NCBI RefSeq assembly: GCF_001425405.1
Contig: NZ_LMQP01000002.1
Span: forward strand, 148,194 to 212,193
From: Sphingomonas sp. Leaf412
Lineage (GTDB): Bacteria > Pseudomonadota > Alphaproteobacteria > Sphingomonadales > Sphingomonadaceae
Reading direction: 5' to 3'
DNA length: 64,000 bases
How positions within the stretch are numbered: position 1 is the stretch's first letter; each line of letters starts with the position of its first letter. Positions 7,853 to 16,983 of the stretch are shown here, piece by piece. Both the position numbers and the translations under genes were made by a program. Below the pieces are notes generated by a model that made no database searches, had not been told where the DNA came from, and worked only from the letters and a program-made list of their open reading frames with translations.

Positions 7853-9268
7853 ATGAGGCTCTCCGCCCTCGTCCCCGGTGCCCCGGACGCGCCCGTCACC
7901 GGCTTCGCGATCGACCATCGCAAGGTCGCCCCCGGCACGATCTTCGGCGCGTTCGAGGGCGCGCGCGTGAATGGCGAGGATTTCATCGCCGCCGCGATCG
8001 ACAGCGGTGCGGCTGCGATCGTCGCGCGGCCGGAGGCGCGGGTCGAGGGCGGGTTCCACATCGCCTCGCCCGAACCGCGCGCCGCCTTCGCCGCGCTGGC
8101 CGCGCGCTATTTCGCGCCCTTTCCGGCAACCTGCGTCGCGGTGACGGGGACGAACGGAAAGACCTCCACGGTCGAGATGACGCGCCAACTCTGGCGCATG
8201 GCGGGCGCGCATGCCGCCTCGATCGGGACGCTGGGCGTCACCACCGCGGACGACCGGACGACGACCGGGCTGACCACGCCCGACGTCGTGACCTTCCTGT
8301 CCAACGTCGGCGGCCTCGCGCGCGAAGGCGTCACGCATCTGGCGTTCGAGGCGTCGAGCCACGGCCTGACGCAATATCGCACCGAAGGGCTGCACGTCGC
8401 CGCCGCCGCCTTCACGAACCTCAGCCGGGATCATCTCGACTATCACGGCGACATGGCCGCGTACTTCACCGCGAAGCTGCGCCTGTTCGCCGAGGTTCTG
8501 GCGGCGGACGGTACCGCGGTCGTCTGGGCCGACGATCCGCAGTCCGAACGCGTCATCGACCTGGCGCGGGAGCGCGGCAACCGCATCCTGACCGTCGGGG
8601 AGCACGGCGACGACCTGCGGCTGGTCGAGCGGCATCCGACGTTGCTGGGGCAGGGCCTCGTCATCCGCGCGGGCGATATGGATCACAAGGTGACGCTGCC
8701 GCTCATCGGCGCCTACCAGGCGGCCAACGCGCTCGTGTCCGCCGGGCTCGTCATCGCGACGGGCGGCGACGTCGCCGCGACGATCGCGGGACTGGCGCGG
8801 CTCCAGCCCGTCCGCGGCCGGCTGGAGCGCGCCGCCATCGCCGCATCGGGCGCGCCGGTCTATGTCGATTATGCGCATACGCCCGATGCCCTGGAGGCCG
8901 CGACCGCCGCTCTGCGCCCGCATGTGGAGGGGCGGCTGATCCTCGTCTTCGGCGCCGGCGGCGACCGCGACGTGGGCAAGCGCGAGCCCATGGGTGAGGC
9001 GGCGGCGCGGACCGCGGACATCGTCATCGTCACCGACGACAATCCGCGCAGCGAGGACCCGGCCGCGATCCGTCGCGACGTGCTGAAAGGCGCGCCGGAC
9101 GCGCAGGAGATCGGCGACCGGCGCTCCGCGATCGCTGCCGCGATCCGCATGGCGCAGGCGGGCGACATCGTGCTGATCGCGGGCAAGGGCCACGAACAGG
9201 GGCAGATCGTCGGCGACCTCGTCCTGCCGTTCGACGACGTGGCCGTCGCGCGCGAGGTGGCGGCGTGA
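7853..9268 (+). CDS. murE: UDP-MurNAc-tripeptide synthetase (meso-diaminopimelate adding)
   Basis: A 471-residue Mur ligase. The ATP loop is GTNGKTSTVEM (99-109). The sequence DNPR (396-399) is the signature for selecting meso-diaminopimelate rather than lysine, so the wall should be of the Gram-negative mDAP type. GKGHE near the C-terminus is another family mark. It adds the third stem residue to UDP-MurNAc-L-Ala-D-Glu. The gene starts 13 bp after ftsI and its stop overlaps the murF GTG (GTGA). Confidence 0.95.
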   Translation: MRLSALVPGAPDAPVTGFAIDHRKVAPGTIFGAFEGARVNGEDFIAAAIDSGAAAIVARPEARVEGGFHIASPEPRAAFAALAARYFAPFPATCVAVTGTNGKTSTVEMTRQLWRMAGAHAASIGTLGVTTADDRTTTGLTTPDVVTFLSNVGGLAREGVTHLAFEASSHGLTQYRTEGLHVAAAAFTNLSRDHLDYHGDMAAYFTAKLRLFAEVLAADGTAVVWADDPQSERVIDLARERGNRILTVGEHGDDLRLVERHPTLLGQGLVIRAGDMDHKVTLPLIGAYQAANALVSAGLVIATGGDVAATIAGLARLQPVRGRLERAAIAASGAPVYVDYAHTPDALEAATAALRPHVEGRLILVFGAGGDRDVGKREPMGEAAARTADIVIVTDDNPRSEDPAAIRRDVLKGAPDAQEIGDRRSAIAAAIRMAQAGDIVLIAGKGHEQGQIVGDLVLPFDDVAVAREVAA

Positions 9269-10635
9269 CCCTCTGGACCGCCGCCGGGATCGCCGCCGCC
9301 ACGAATGGCACCGCCAGCACCGACTTCGCCGCCACCGGCGTCGCGTTCGACAGCCGGGAAGTGGGGCCGGGCGACCTGTTCGTCGCGCTGACGGGCGAGA
9401 GCACCGACGGCCACCGCTTCCTCGACCAGGCGTTCGCGCAAGGGGCGGCGGGGGCGCTGGTATCGCGCGAGACGGCGCATCCGGCGGTACGCGTCGACGA
9501 TACCTTCGTCGCGCTGGAGGATCTGGCGCGTGCGTCGCGCGCGCGCACCGCGGCGAAGGTGATCGGCGTCACCGGCTCGGTCGGCAAGACCTCCACGAAG
9601 GAGGCGCTGTTCGCCGCGCTCGACCGGTCGCCGGCGAAGGCCGCGCATCGGTCGGTCAAGAGCTACAACAACCACACCGGCGTCCCGCTCAGCCTGGCGC
9701 GGATGCCCGCGGCGACCGACTATGCGGTGTTCGAGATGGGGATGAACCACCCCGGCGAGCTGTTGCACCTGACGACGCTCGTCCGCCCGCACGTGGCGCT
9801 GGTGACCACGATCGCGCTCGCGCATGCCGAATTCTTTCCCGACGAGGTCGCGATCGCGGATGCGAAGGGGGAGATATTCCGCGGCCTCGAACCCGGCGGC
9901 ATCGCGATCGTGCCGTTCGACAGCCCGCATTGCGCGCGATTGACCGCGGCGGCACGGCCCCATGCGGGGCGGATCGTGACCTTCGGGCTTGATCGCGGCG
10001 CGGACGTCCATCCGCTGGAATGGATCGCGGCGCCATCGGGCGGCACCTTCCTCACCGCGCGCGTGCGCGATCGGGAATTGAGCCTGACGATCGCACAGCC
10101 GGGCGACCATTGGGTCGCGAACGCACTGGCGGTGCTGGCCGCGGTGGATGCGGTCGGCGGCGATCTGGGGCTCGCCGGCCTGGCGCTGGGCGAGATGGGC
10201 GGGCTGGCGGGCAGGGGCGCCCGGCGGAGCGTGCGCGCCCGGAACGGCGCCGCGACCGTGATCGACGAAAGCTACAATGCCAACCCCGCATCGATGCGCG
10301 CGACGCTGGCCGTATTGGCGCGCGAACCGGGACGCCACGTCGCGATCCTGGGCGAGATGCGCGAACTGGGGGAGCGCGGGCCGGGCTGGCACGCCGAACT
10401 GGCCGAACCGATCCTGGCCGCGCGCGTCGAAGCGGCGGTCCTCGTCGGCGAAGCGATGACGCCGCTTGCTGAAGCGCTTGAGGGGAAGGTCGATTTCGTC
10501 CATGTGCCCGATGCCGCGACCGCGCTGGACCATGCCCTCGGGCTGATCGCGCCGGGGGATGCGGTACTCGTCAAGGGATCGAACGGGGTGGGCCTGTCGG
10601 CGGTTGTCGCAGGGCTCGCGGGGGGCGCAGGCTAG
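9265..10635 (+). CDS. murF: UDP-MurNAc-pentapeptide synthetase (D-Ala-D-Ala ligase)
   Basis: A 456-residue Mur ligase that attaches the D-Ala-D-Ala dipeptide made by Ddl. The ATP loop is [15 protein letters not shown] (101-115); DESYNANP later in the chain is a conserved MurF motif. The start is the GTG within the murE stop overlap. The stop (TAG) overlaps the GTG start of mraY (TAGTG). Length and domain order are normal for the family. Confidence 0.95.
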   Translation: MTLWTAAGIAAATNGTASTDFAATGVAFDSREVGPGDLFVALTGESTDGHRFLDQAFAQGAAGALVSRETAHPAVRVDDTFVALEDLARASRARTAAKVIGVTGSVGKTSTKEALFAALDRSPAKAAHRSVKSYNNHTGVPLSLARMPAATDYAVFEMGMNHPGELLHLTTLVRPHVALVTTIALAHAEFFPDEVAIADAKGEIFRGLEPGGIAIVPFDSPHCARLTAAARPHAGRIVTFGLDRGADVHPLEWIAAPSGGTFLTARVRDRELSLTIAQPGDHWVANALAVLAAVDAVGGDLGLAGLALGEMGGLAGRGARRSVRARNGAATVIDESYNANPASMRATLAVLAREPGRHVAILGEMRELGERGPGWHAELAEPILAARVEAAVLVGEAMTPLAEALEGKVDFVHVPDAATALDHALGLIAPGDAVLVKGSNGVGLSAVVAGLAGGAG

Positions 10636-11705
10636 TGCTGTACTGGATCGCCGAACAGCTGGGGTTTCCCGGCGCGCTCAACCTCATCCGCTACCTGTCC
10701 TTCCGGTCGGGCGGCGCGGTGGCGACCGCGCTGGTCATCGGCCTGCTGATCGGGCCGAAGTTCATCGGCTGGCTGCGCGTGCGGCAGGGCAAGGGGCAGC
10801 CGATCCGCGCCGACGGGCCGCAGACCCACCTCGCCAAGCGCGGCACGCCGACGATGGGCGGGTTGATGATCCTGACCAGCCTGTCGATCTCGATCCTGCT
10901 CTGGATGGACCTGTCGAACCCGTACGTCTGGGCATGCCTGTGCGTGACGCTGGGGTTCGGCGCGATCGGCTTCCTGGACGATTACGACAAGGTCAGAAAG
11001 GCGAGCACCGCAGGCGTCCCGGGGCGGGTGCGGCTGTTGCTGGAATTCGTGATCGCGGGCGTCGCGGCGGCGATCATCATGCAGGAGAATGGCGCGCACC
11101 TGTACCTGCCGTTCACCAACCGCTATTTCATCGACCTGGGTTACGCCTATCCGCTGTTCGCGGCGTTCGTGATCGTCAGCTTCGGTAACGCCGTGAACCT
11201 GACCGACGGGCTGGACGGGCTGGCGACGATGCCGGTCATCATCGCCTCGGTCGCGTTCATGATTATCGCGTACCTCGCGGGCAACGTGAAGTTCGCCGAC
11301 TATCTCGGCATTCCGCACGTGCCGCGGGCGGGCGACCTGGCGATCTTCTGCGGCGCGGTGGTGGGCGCGGGGCTGGCGTTCCTGTGGTATAACGCCCCGC
11401 CCGCCGCGGTATTCATGGGCGACACGGGCAGTCTGGCGCTCGGCGGCGCGCTGGGGACCATCGCGGTGGTGGCGCATCACGAGATCGTGCTGGCCATCAT
11501 CGGCGGCCTGTTCGTGGTGGAGGCGATGAGCGTCATCATCCAGGTGTTCTGGTACAAGCGGACGGGCAAGCGCGTCTTCCGCATGGCGCCGATCCACCAT
11601 CATTTCGAGCAGCTGGGCTGGAGCGAGCCGACCGTGGTGATCCGTTTCTGGATCATCAGCCTGGTGCTGGCGCTGGCGGGCCTGTCGACGTTGAAGTTGC
11701 GGTGA
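10635..11705 (+). CDS. mraY: Phospho-MurNAc-pentapeptide-transferase MraY
   Basis: A 356-residue polytopic membrane enzyme with about ten helices that transfers phospho-MurNAc-pentapeptide to undecaprenyl phosphate, giving lipid I. The motifs [28 protein letters not shown] and the C-terminal [10 protein letters not shown] are diagnostic and carry the catalytic aspartates and histidines. The GTG start shares a base with the murF stop. The gene is followed by a 55-bp spacer occupied by a palindromic repeat. Confidence 0.97.
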   Translation: MLYWIAEQLGFPGALNLIRYLSFRSGGAVATALVIGLLIGPKFIGWLRVRQGKGQPIRADGPQTHLAKRGTPTMGGLMILTSLSISILLWMDLSNPYVWACLCVTLGFGAIGFLDDYDKVRKASTAGVPGRVRLLLEFVIAGVAAAIIMQENGAHLYLPFTNRYFIDLGYAYPLFAAFVIVSFGNAVNLTDGLDGLATMPVIIASVAFMIIAYLAGNVKFADYLGIPHVPRAGDLAIFCGAVVGAGLAFLWYNAPPAAVFMGDTGSLALGGALGTIAVVAHHEIVLAIIGGLFVVEAMSVIIQVFWYKRTGKRVFRMAPIHHHFEQLGWSEPTVVIRFWIISLVLALAGLSTLKLR

Positions 11706-11732
11706 TGCGGACGTGCGCAGCCCCATCACCGC

Positions 11733-11752
11733 ACCCCGGCGAAGGCCGGGGT
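11733..11752. repeat. Small palindromic repeat between mraY and murD
   Basis: A perfect 8-bp stem, ACCCCGGC and GCCGGGGT, encloses the tetraloop GAAG. The same hairpin core recurs at 29890-29909 and in variant form at 55065-55084. It fills most of the 55-bp gap before murD. With no T-run it is more likely a dispersed repeat than a terminator. Confidence 0.75.
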
Positions 11753-11760
11753 CCAGGCAA

Positions 11761-13131
11761 ATGATCGTTTCGCGCGCCTGGGCGGGGAAGCGCTACGCGG
11801 TGCTGGGGCTGGCGCGGTCGGGCGCGGCTACCGTTCGCGCGCTGCTGTCCGGTGGCGCGAGCGTCGTGGCGTGGGACAGCGACGCGGCGAAGCGTGAGCA
11901 TATCCTTCCCGGTACGGCGCAGCAGGTCGATCATGCCCCGCATGATCGAGGATTGTCCGGGGGACAATCCGACCTGCTGCGCCGTACCGGGAAGGATATG
12001 GTCGTCGCCGACCTCGACACGCTCGACCTTACCCCTTTCGACGCGCTCGTCGTCTCCCCCGGCGTGCCGGTCAACACCCACCCGCTCGCCGCGCGCGCGC
12101 GCGATGCGGGCGTGCCGATCATCGGCGACATCGAATTGTTCGCGCAGGCGCGCGCCGACCTGCCGCCGCACCGCGTCGTCGGCATCACGGGCACCAACGG
12201 CAAGTCGACCACCACCGCACTGGTCCACCACATCCTCGACACCGCGGGCATCCCGGCGCGGATGGGCGGGAATATCGGCCTGCCGATCCTCGCGCAGGAG
12301 CCGTTGCCGGACGGCGGCGTCTACGTCCTCGAACTGTCCAGCTATCAGATCGACCTGACGCGGACGCTCGATTGCGACGTCGCGGTGCTGCTGAACGTCA
12401 CGCCCGACCATCTCGACCGGTACGATGGGTTCGATGCCTATGCCGACGCCAAGGCGCGCCTGTTCGCGATGCAGTCGCCGAGGCATGCGGCGATCGTCGC
12501 GATCGGCGATGCGGCCTCGGCACGGATCGCGCGCGGCCTGTCGTCGCGCGGCGCGGCGCTGACGAAGATCGCGCCCGGCGTGTGCCTGGACCAGTCGCGC
12601 TGGCCGTCGTTGCAAGGTCCGCACAATGCGCAGAACGCGCTGGCGGCGATCACCGCGTGCGAGGCGCTGGGGCTGACGGCGGTGCAGATCGATCGCGGGC
12701 TGGAAACCTTCGCCGGCCTGCCGCACCGGATGGAGCGCGTCGCGGTCGTCGACGGCGTGACCTATGTGAACGACAGCAAGGCGACGAACCCGGACAGCGT
12801 CGCCCCCGCGCTCGCCGCCTTTCCGCGCATCCACTGGATCGTCGGCGGCCGGGCGAAGGGGGACGATCTCGACGCGTGCCTGCCGCAGATCGGGCATGTC
12901 GCGCGCGCCTACACGATCGGGGAGGCGGGTCCGCGCTTCGCCGAGGTGCTGCGACCGTATGTCGACGTCAGCGAGGCCGGGACGCTGGAAGCGGCGGTCG
13001 CACAGGCCGCCGCCGCCGCTTCCGCGGGCGACGTCGTGCTGCTGTCGCCCGCCGCGGCCTCGTTCGACCAGTTTCGCGATTACGAACACCGGGGGGCCGC
13101 GTTCCGCGCGGCGGTGGAGGCGCTGACATGA
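11761..13131 (+). CDS. murD: UDP-MurNAc-L-alanine:D-glutamate ligase, with in-frame palindrome insertion
   Basis: A 456-residue Mur ligase that adds D-glutamate to UDP-MurNAc-L-Ala. The N-terminal nucleotide-fold motif is VLGLARSGAATVRALL (14-29), the ATP loop GITGTNGKSTTT (141-152), and YVNDSKATNP and ALSPAAASFDQF-like sequences close the catalytic domain. Residues 47-80 (starting HILPGTAQQV, ending LLRRTGKDM) are encoded by a 102-bp palindromic element and have no counterpart expected in MurD. They fall at the end of strand 2 and the following helix of the N-terminal domain, before VVADLD. All catalytic motifs are intact and no other murD is visible, so the protein probably tolerates the insert as a surface loop. 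The ATG at 11761 follows the repeat; the stop overlaps the ftsW ATG (ATGA). Confidence 0.95.
   Translation: MIVSRAWAGKRYAVLGLARSGAATVRALLSGGASVVAWDSDAAKREHILPGTAQQVDHAPHDRGLSGGQSDLLRRTGKDMVVADLDTLDLTPFDALVVSPGVPVNTHPLAARARDAGVPIIGDIELFAQARADLPPHRVVGITGTNGKSTTTALVHHILDTAGIPARMGGNIGLPILAQEPLPDGGVYVLELSSYQIDLTRTLDCDVAVLLNVTPDHLDRYDGFDAYADAKARLFAMQSPRHAAIVAIGDAASARIARGLSSRGAALTKIAPGVCLDQSRWPSLQGPHNAQNALAAITACEALGLTAVQIDRGLETFAGLPHRMERVAVVDGVTYVNDSKATNPDSVAPALAAFPRIHWIVGGRAKGDDLDACLPQIGHVARAYTIGEAGPRFAEVLRPYVDVSEAGTLEAAVAQAAAAASAGDVVLLSPAAASFDQFRDYEHRGAAFRAAVEALT
11899..12000. repeat. 102-bp palindromic element inserted in frame in murD
   Basis: Perfect 31-bp inverted arms (11899-11929 and 11970-12000) enclose two inner hairpins: an 8-bp stem at 11929-11947 with loop CCC and a 9-bp stem at 11950-11970 with loop GGG. 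The whole could fold as a three-way junction in single-stranded DNA or RNA. At 102 bp it adds exactly 34 codons without a stop. Its outer arm (ATATCCTTCCCGGTACGG) resembles the shorter hairpin before murB (ATATCCTCCCCGGCACGG), suggesting a common family. It is comparable in form to Rickettsia palindromic elements found within genes. Confidence 0.9.
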
Positions 13132-14342
13132 ACGACGCGACACGCATCGCCCGGGGGAAGTTGAAGAACCGCGGTGGCCGTGGCGATCCGTCGCCGCTCG
13201 GCACGTGGTTCTGGGACATCGACCGCGTGCTGCTGCTGCTGGCGCTGTTCCTGATGGCGATCGGCCTGATCGCGGTCGCGGCCGGTTCGCCGGCCAGCGC
13301 GGTGCGCTATTCGGGCGAGCATCTGAAATTCACCCCGCTCCATTACTTCTGGCGGCAGGTGATGTGGGTCGCGGCGTCGCTGCCCGTGCTGATCGGCGTG
13401 TCGATGCTGCCCGTCACGCTGGCGCGGCGCATGGCGTTGATCGGCGCGGCGGTGTGCATCGCGCTGCTGGTCGCGGTGCCCGTCGTGGGCGTCAGCGTGA
13501 ACGGCGCGCGGCGCTGGATCGGCGTCGGCATCGCGCAGGTGCAACCGTCGGAGTTCCTGAAACCCTTCTTCGTCGTAACCGTCGCGTGGCTGCTGTCGCT
13601 TAAGTCGCGTGACGAGGACCTGCCGACGACCGCGATCACCGCGGGGCTGACCGGCGCGATCGCGATATTGCTGATGCTCCAGCCCGATTTCGGGCAGACT
13701 ATGATCTTCTCCATCATCTGGCTCGCGATGGTCACGATCGCGGGCGTGCCGACGCGCGTGATCCTCGGCCTGCTCGGCCTCGTGCCCGTCGGCCTCGTCG
13801 CGGCCTATGTCTTCTACGGCACCGCGCGGACGCGGATCGACGCCTTCCTGTTCCCCGGCGCGGAAGGGGAGGGGGCGAGCGACCATTTCCAGACCAACGC
13901 CGCGCATGCGACGTTGACATCGGGTGGCTGGACAGGCACCGGACCGGGCGGCGGCACGGTGAAGTTCGGCCTGCCCGAGGCGCATACCGATTATATCTTC
14001 AGCGTCGTGGGCGAGGAATTCGGGCTGATCGCGTGCATGGTGGTGGCGATCGTCTTCCTCGCGCTGGTGGTGCGGGTGTTCGTGAAGCTGCTGGACGAAC
14101 AGGACCCGTTCAAGCTGCTCGCCGCGTCGGGCCTGGCGGTGCAGTTCGGGGCGCAGGCGCTGATATCGATGGCGGTCAACACCGGGCTGGCGCCATCCAA
14201 GGGCATGACGCTGCCGTTCATCAGCTACGGCGGGTCGTCGATGCTGGCGCTGTCGATCGGGATGGGGTTGCTCCTGGCGTTCACCCGTCGCAATCCGTTC
14301 CTGATGCGCAGTCCCTATGTAAAAAGCTGGAGCGCCAATTGA
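13128..14342 (+). CDS. ftsW: Septal peptidoglycan glycosyltransferase FtsW
   Basis: A 404-residue SEDS-family membrane protein that polymerises glycan strands from lipid II together with FtsI. About ten transmembrane helices are visible. The motifs VNGARRWI (near 125), QPDFGQTM and AHTDYIFSVVGEEFG are conserved in FtsW/RodA, including the catalytic-region aspartate and glutamate. The C-terminal PFISYGGSSM is also typical. The ATG at 13128 overlaps the murD stop; a longer open frame upstream is murD in another frame. The stop overlaps the TTG of murG. Confidence 0.95.
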   Translation: MNDATRIARGKLKNRGGRGDPSPLGTWFWDIDRVLLLLALFLMAIGLIAVAAGSPASAVRYSGEHLKFTPLHYFWRQVMWVAASLPVLIGVSMLPVTLARRMALIGAAVCIALLVAVPVVGVSVNGARRWIGVGIAQVQPSEFLKPFFVVTVAWLLSLKSRDEDLPTTAITAGLTGAIAILLMLQPDFGQTMIFSIIWLAMVTIAGVPTRVILGLLGLVPVGLVAAYVFYGTARTRIDAFLFPGAEGEGASDHFQTNAAHATLTSGGWTGTGPGGGTVKFGLPEAHTDYIFSVVGEEFGLIACMVVAIVFLALVVRVFVKLLDEQDPFKLLAASGLAVQFGAQALISMAVNTGLAPSKGMTLPFISYGGSSMLALSIGMGLLLAFTRRNPFLMRSPYVKSWSAN

Positions 14343-15484
14343 CGCGCCCGAAGCATTTCGTCCTCGCCGCCGGGGGTACCGGCGGGCACATGGTCCCCGC
14401 CGCCGCGCTGGCGACCGAACTGGCGAAGCGCGGCCATCGCGTGGCGCTGGTCAGCGATGCGCGCGGCGTGCGCTTCCCCGGCCTGTTCGAGGATGTGCAG
14501 ACGCACGTCATCCCCGCCGGGCGCTTTTCCGGCGGCCCGATCGGCTGGGCACGCGCGGCGCGGCAGATGATGCAGGGGCGCGCGATGGCGACGCAATTGT
14601 ACCGCACGTTCAAGCCCGCGGCCGTGATCGGCTTCGGCGGCTATCCCGCCTTTCCCGCGCTGTCCGCCGCCTTCGGCGCGGGCATCAAGACCGCGGTGCA
14701 TGAACAGAATGCGGTGCTGGGCCGCGTCAACCGCCTCGTCGCGCGGCGCGTCGATGCGATCGCGACCAGCTATCCCGACACGCAGCGGCTGAAGCCGCGC
14801 TATGCCGCGAAGGCGCATATGGTCGGCAATCCGGTGCGCGAAAGCGTGCTGGCGCTGCGCACGAAGCCCTATCCGCTGCTGGACGAGGAGAGCATCTTCC
14901 GCATCCTCGTCACCGGGGGCAGCCAGGGGGCGAGCATCCTGAGCAAGGTGGTGCCCGAGGGCCTGTCGATGCTCCCGGTCGCGTTCCGCCGCCGGTTACA
15001 GGTGACGCACCAGGCGCGGATCGAGGACATCGACGCCGCGCGTGCGAAATATGCCAGCCTCGATATCGCCGCCGACCTGGCGACGTATCTTCCCGACCTG
15101 CCGGAGCAGCTTGGCTGGGCGCATCTGGTCATCGCGCGCGCGGGGGCGTCGACCATTTCCGAGCTGACCGCCGCCGGGCGGCCCGCGATCCTCGTCCCGC
15201 TGCCGACCGCGACCGACGATCACCAGACCGCCAACGCCCGCGCGATCACGCAGGCGGGCGGCGCGCGGACGATCGCGCAGGCCGATTTCACGCCCACCGA
15301 ACTGGCGAAGCAGATGCAGAAACTGGGCCTCGACCCCGAGGCGCTACAGAATGCCGCGGGCCGTGCGCGCGCCTGCGGCTCGCCCGATGCGGCGACCGAT
15401 CTGGCCGACCTGGTCGAGAGCCTCGACGCCCCGCGCGCGCCGCAGATGGTCGGGCTGGCACGGCCGAAGGAGGCGTTCGCATGA
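14339..15484 (+). CDS. murG: UDP-GlcNAc:lipid I N-acetylglucosaminyltransferase MurG
   Basis: A 381-residue GT28 glycosyltransferase that converts lipid I to lipid II at the inner membrane face. The N-terminal loop [10 protein letters not shown] (12-21) and the donor-site sequences VTGGSQGA and [11 protein letters not shown] are diagnostic. The start is the TTG that overlaps the ftsW stop (TTGA), giving the expected short leader before the first strand. A repeat-bearing spacer of 52 bp follows, breaking the otherwise tight spacing to murC. Confidence 0.95.
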   Translation: MTRPKHFVLAAGGTGGHMVPAAALATELAKRGHRVALVSDARGVRFPGLFEDVQTHVIPAGRFSGGPIGWARAARQMMQGRAMATQLYRTFKPAAVIGFGGYPAFPALSAAFGAGIKTAVHEQNAVLGRVNRLVARRVDAIATSYPDTQRLKPRYAAKAHMVGNPVRESVLALRTKPYPLLDEESIFRILVTGGSQGASILSKVVPEGLSMLPVAFRRRLQVTHQARIEDIDAARAKYASLDIAADLATYLPDLPEQLGWAHLVIARAGASTISELTAAGRPAILVPLPTATDDHQTANARAITQAGGARTIAQADFTPTELAKQMQKLGLDPEALQNAAGRARACGSPDAATDLADLVESLDAPRAPQMVGLARPKEAFA

Positions 15485-15488
15485 AGGG

Positions 15489-15511
15489 CCCTTCGACAAG
15501 CTCAGGACAGG
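15489..15511. repeat. Dispersed repeat (CTTCGACAAGCTCAGGAC type) between murG and murC
   Basis: The core CCTTCGACAAGCTCAGGACA matches a short repeat I know as very frequent in sphingomonad genomes, related to the TTCGACTTCGCTCAG sequences at 37028-37085 and 53320-53450 in this window. It occupies the 52-bp gap between the murG stop and the murC ribosome-binding site (GGAGA). Confidence 0.65.
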
Positions 15512-15536
15512 CGACACCTTTCATCGGAGAGATCCG

Positions 15537-16940
15537 ATGAAAGGCGTCGCGACCGACATCGGTACGATCCACTTCGTCGGCATCGGCGGCATCGGCATGT
15601 CCGGGATCGCGGAGGTCATGCACAACCTGGGCTATGCCGTGCAGGGCAGCGACGTGGCGGAGGGCTATGTCGTCGAGGGCCTGCGCGCGCGCGGCATCGC
15701 CGTGTCGATCGGCCATGACGCCGCGAACGTCGACGGCGTCGCGGTCGTCGTCACCTCCACCGCGGTGAAGCGCGGCAATCCGGAGGTCGAGGCGGCGCTG
15801 GCGAACCGCATCCCCGTCGTGCGCCGCGCGGAAATGCTTGCAGAGCTGATGCGGTTGAAATCCACCGTCGCGGTGGCGGGCACGCACGGGAAGACCACGA
15901 CGACCAGCATGGTCGCGGCGCTGCTGGACGCCGGCGGGATCGACCCGACCGTCATCAACGGCGGGATCATTAATTCCTACGGCTCGAACGCACGGCTGGG
16001 CGCGAGCGACTGGATGGTGGTCGAGGCGGACGAGAGTGACGGCAGCTTCCTGCGCCTCGACGGCACGATCGCGGTCGTGACGAACATCGATCCCGAGCAT
16101 CTCGATCATTACGGCAGCTTCGAGAAAGCGAAGGACGCCTATGTCGAGTTCGTCGAGAACGTGCCCTTCTACGGCGCCGCCCTGCTGTGCCTCGACCATC
16201 CGGAGGTGCAGGCGCTGATCCCGCGCGTGCGCGACCGGCGCATCGTCACCTACGGCTTCGCGGCATCGGCGGACGTGCGGGGGGTGAACGTCACGCCCTA
16301 TCCCGGCGGGAACCGGTTCGAGGCGATGATCCGCCATCGCGACGGCAGCGTGCGGTCGATCGAGGGTATCGACCTGCCCATGCCCGGTCGCCACAACGTG
16401 CAGAACGCGCTGGCCGCGATCGGCGTGGCGCTGGAACTCGGCATCGACGACGCGACGATCCAGAAGGGGTTCGGCCTGTTCACGGGCGTGAAGCGGCGCT
16501 TCACGAAGGTCGGTGAGGTGCGCGGTGCGACGATCGTGGACGATTACGGCCATCACCCGGTCGAGATCCGCGCCGTCCTGGCCGCCGCCCGCGAATCCGC
16601 GCAGGGGCGGGTGATCGCGGTGGTGCAGCCGCATCGCTATTCGCGGCTCGGTAACCTGATGGAGGACTTCCGCGGCGCGTTCAACGACGCCGACGCGATC
16701 TACGTCACGCCGGTCTACGCCGCGGGCGAGACGCCCGTCGCGGGCGTCGACGCGGAGGCGCTGGTCGCGGGCCTGCGCGATCGCGGGCACCGGCAGGTGG
16801 ATGTCGTTGCCGACGCCGATGCGCTGGCGACGTTGCTGGCGGGGGAGATTCGCGCGGGCGATCAGGTGATCTGCCTGGGCGCGGGCGACATCACGAAATG
16901 GGCCGCCGGGCTGGCCGCGGCGATCGAGGCGCGGTCGTGA
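15537..16940 (+). CDS. murC: UDP-N-acetylmuramate:L-alanine ligase
   Basis: A 467-residue Mur ligase that adds the first amino acid to UDP-MurNAc. The N-terminal nucleotide fold is [16 protein letters not shown] (12-27), the ATP loop [11 protein letters not shown] (114-124), and [10 protein letters not shown] is the MurC-specific motif. The ATG at 15537 with GGAGA eight bases upstream gives the normal N-terminus; the frame stays open upstream through the repeat, but that part is not MurC-like. It ends 43 bp before murB. Confidence 0.95.
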   Translation: MKGVATDIGTIHFVGIGGIGMSGIAEVMHNLGYAVQGSDVAEGYVVEGLRARGIAVSIGHDAANVDGVAVVVTSTAVKRGNPEVEAALANRIPVVRRAEMLAELMRLKSTVAVAGTHGKTTTTSMVAALLDAGGIDPTVINGGIINSYGSNARLGASDWMVVEADESDGSFLRLDGTIAVVTNIDPEHLDHYGSFEKAKDAYVEFVENVPFYGAALLCLDHPEVQALIPRVRDRRIVTYGFAASADVRGVNVTPYPGGNRFEAMIRHRDGSVRSIEGIDLPMPGRHNVQNALAAIGVALELGIDDATIQKGFGLFTGVKRRFTKVGEVRGATIVDDYGHHPVEIRAVLAAARESAQGRVIAVVQPHRYSRLGNLMEDFRGAFNDADAIYVTPVYAAGETPVAGVDAEALVAGLRDRGHRQVDVVADADALATLLAGEIRAGDQVICLGAGDITKWAAGLAAAIEARS

Positions 16941-16952
16941 GCGGTGGCGTCG

Positions 16953-16979
16953 ATATCCTCCCCGGCACGGGGAGGATAT
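16953..16979. repeat. Palindromic hairpin directly before murB
   Basis: A perfect 12-bp stem (ATATCCTCCCCG and CGGGGAGGATAT) with the loop GCA. The right arm ends 4 bp before the murB GTG and contains GGAGG at a spacing of 8 nt, so the repeat itself appears to supply the murB ribosome-binding site. Similar hairpins lie at 39595-39622 and 63939-63957. Confidence 0.85.
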
Positions 16980-16983
16980 TCAG

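Noticed and set aside
11656..13143. Long minus-strand frame across murD encoding the same HILPGTAQQV peptide
   Set aside because: The repeated peptide is a consequence of the palindrome being symmetrical; the frame has no start signal and is antisense to murD.
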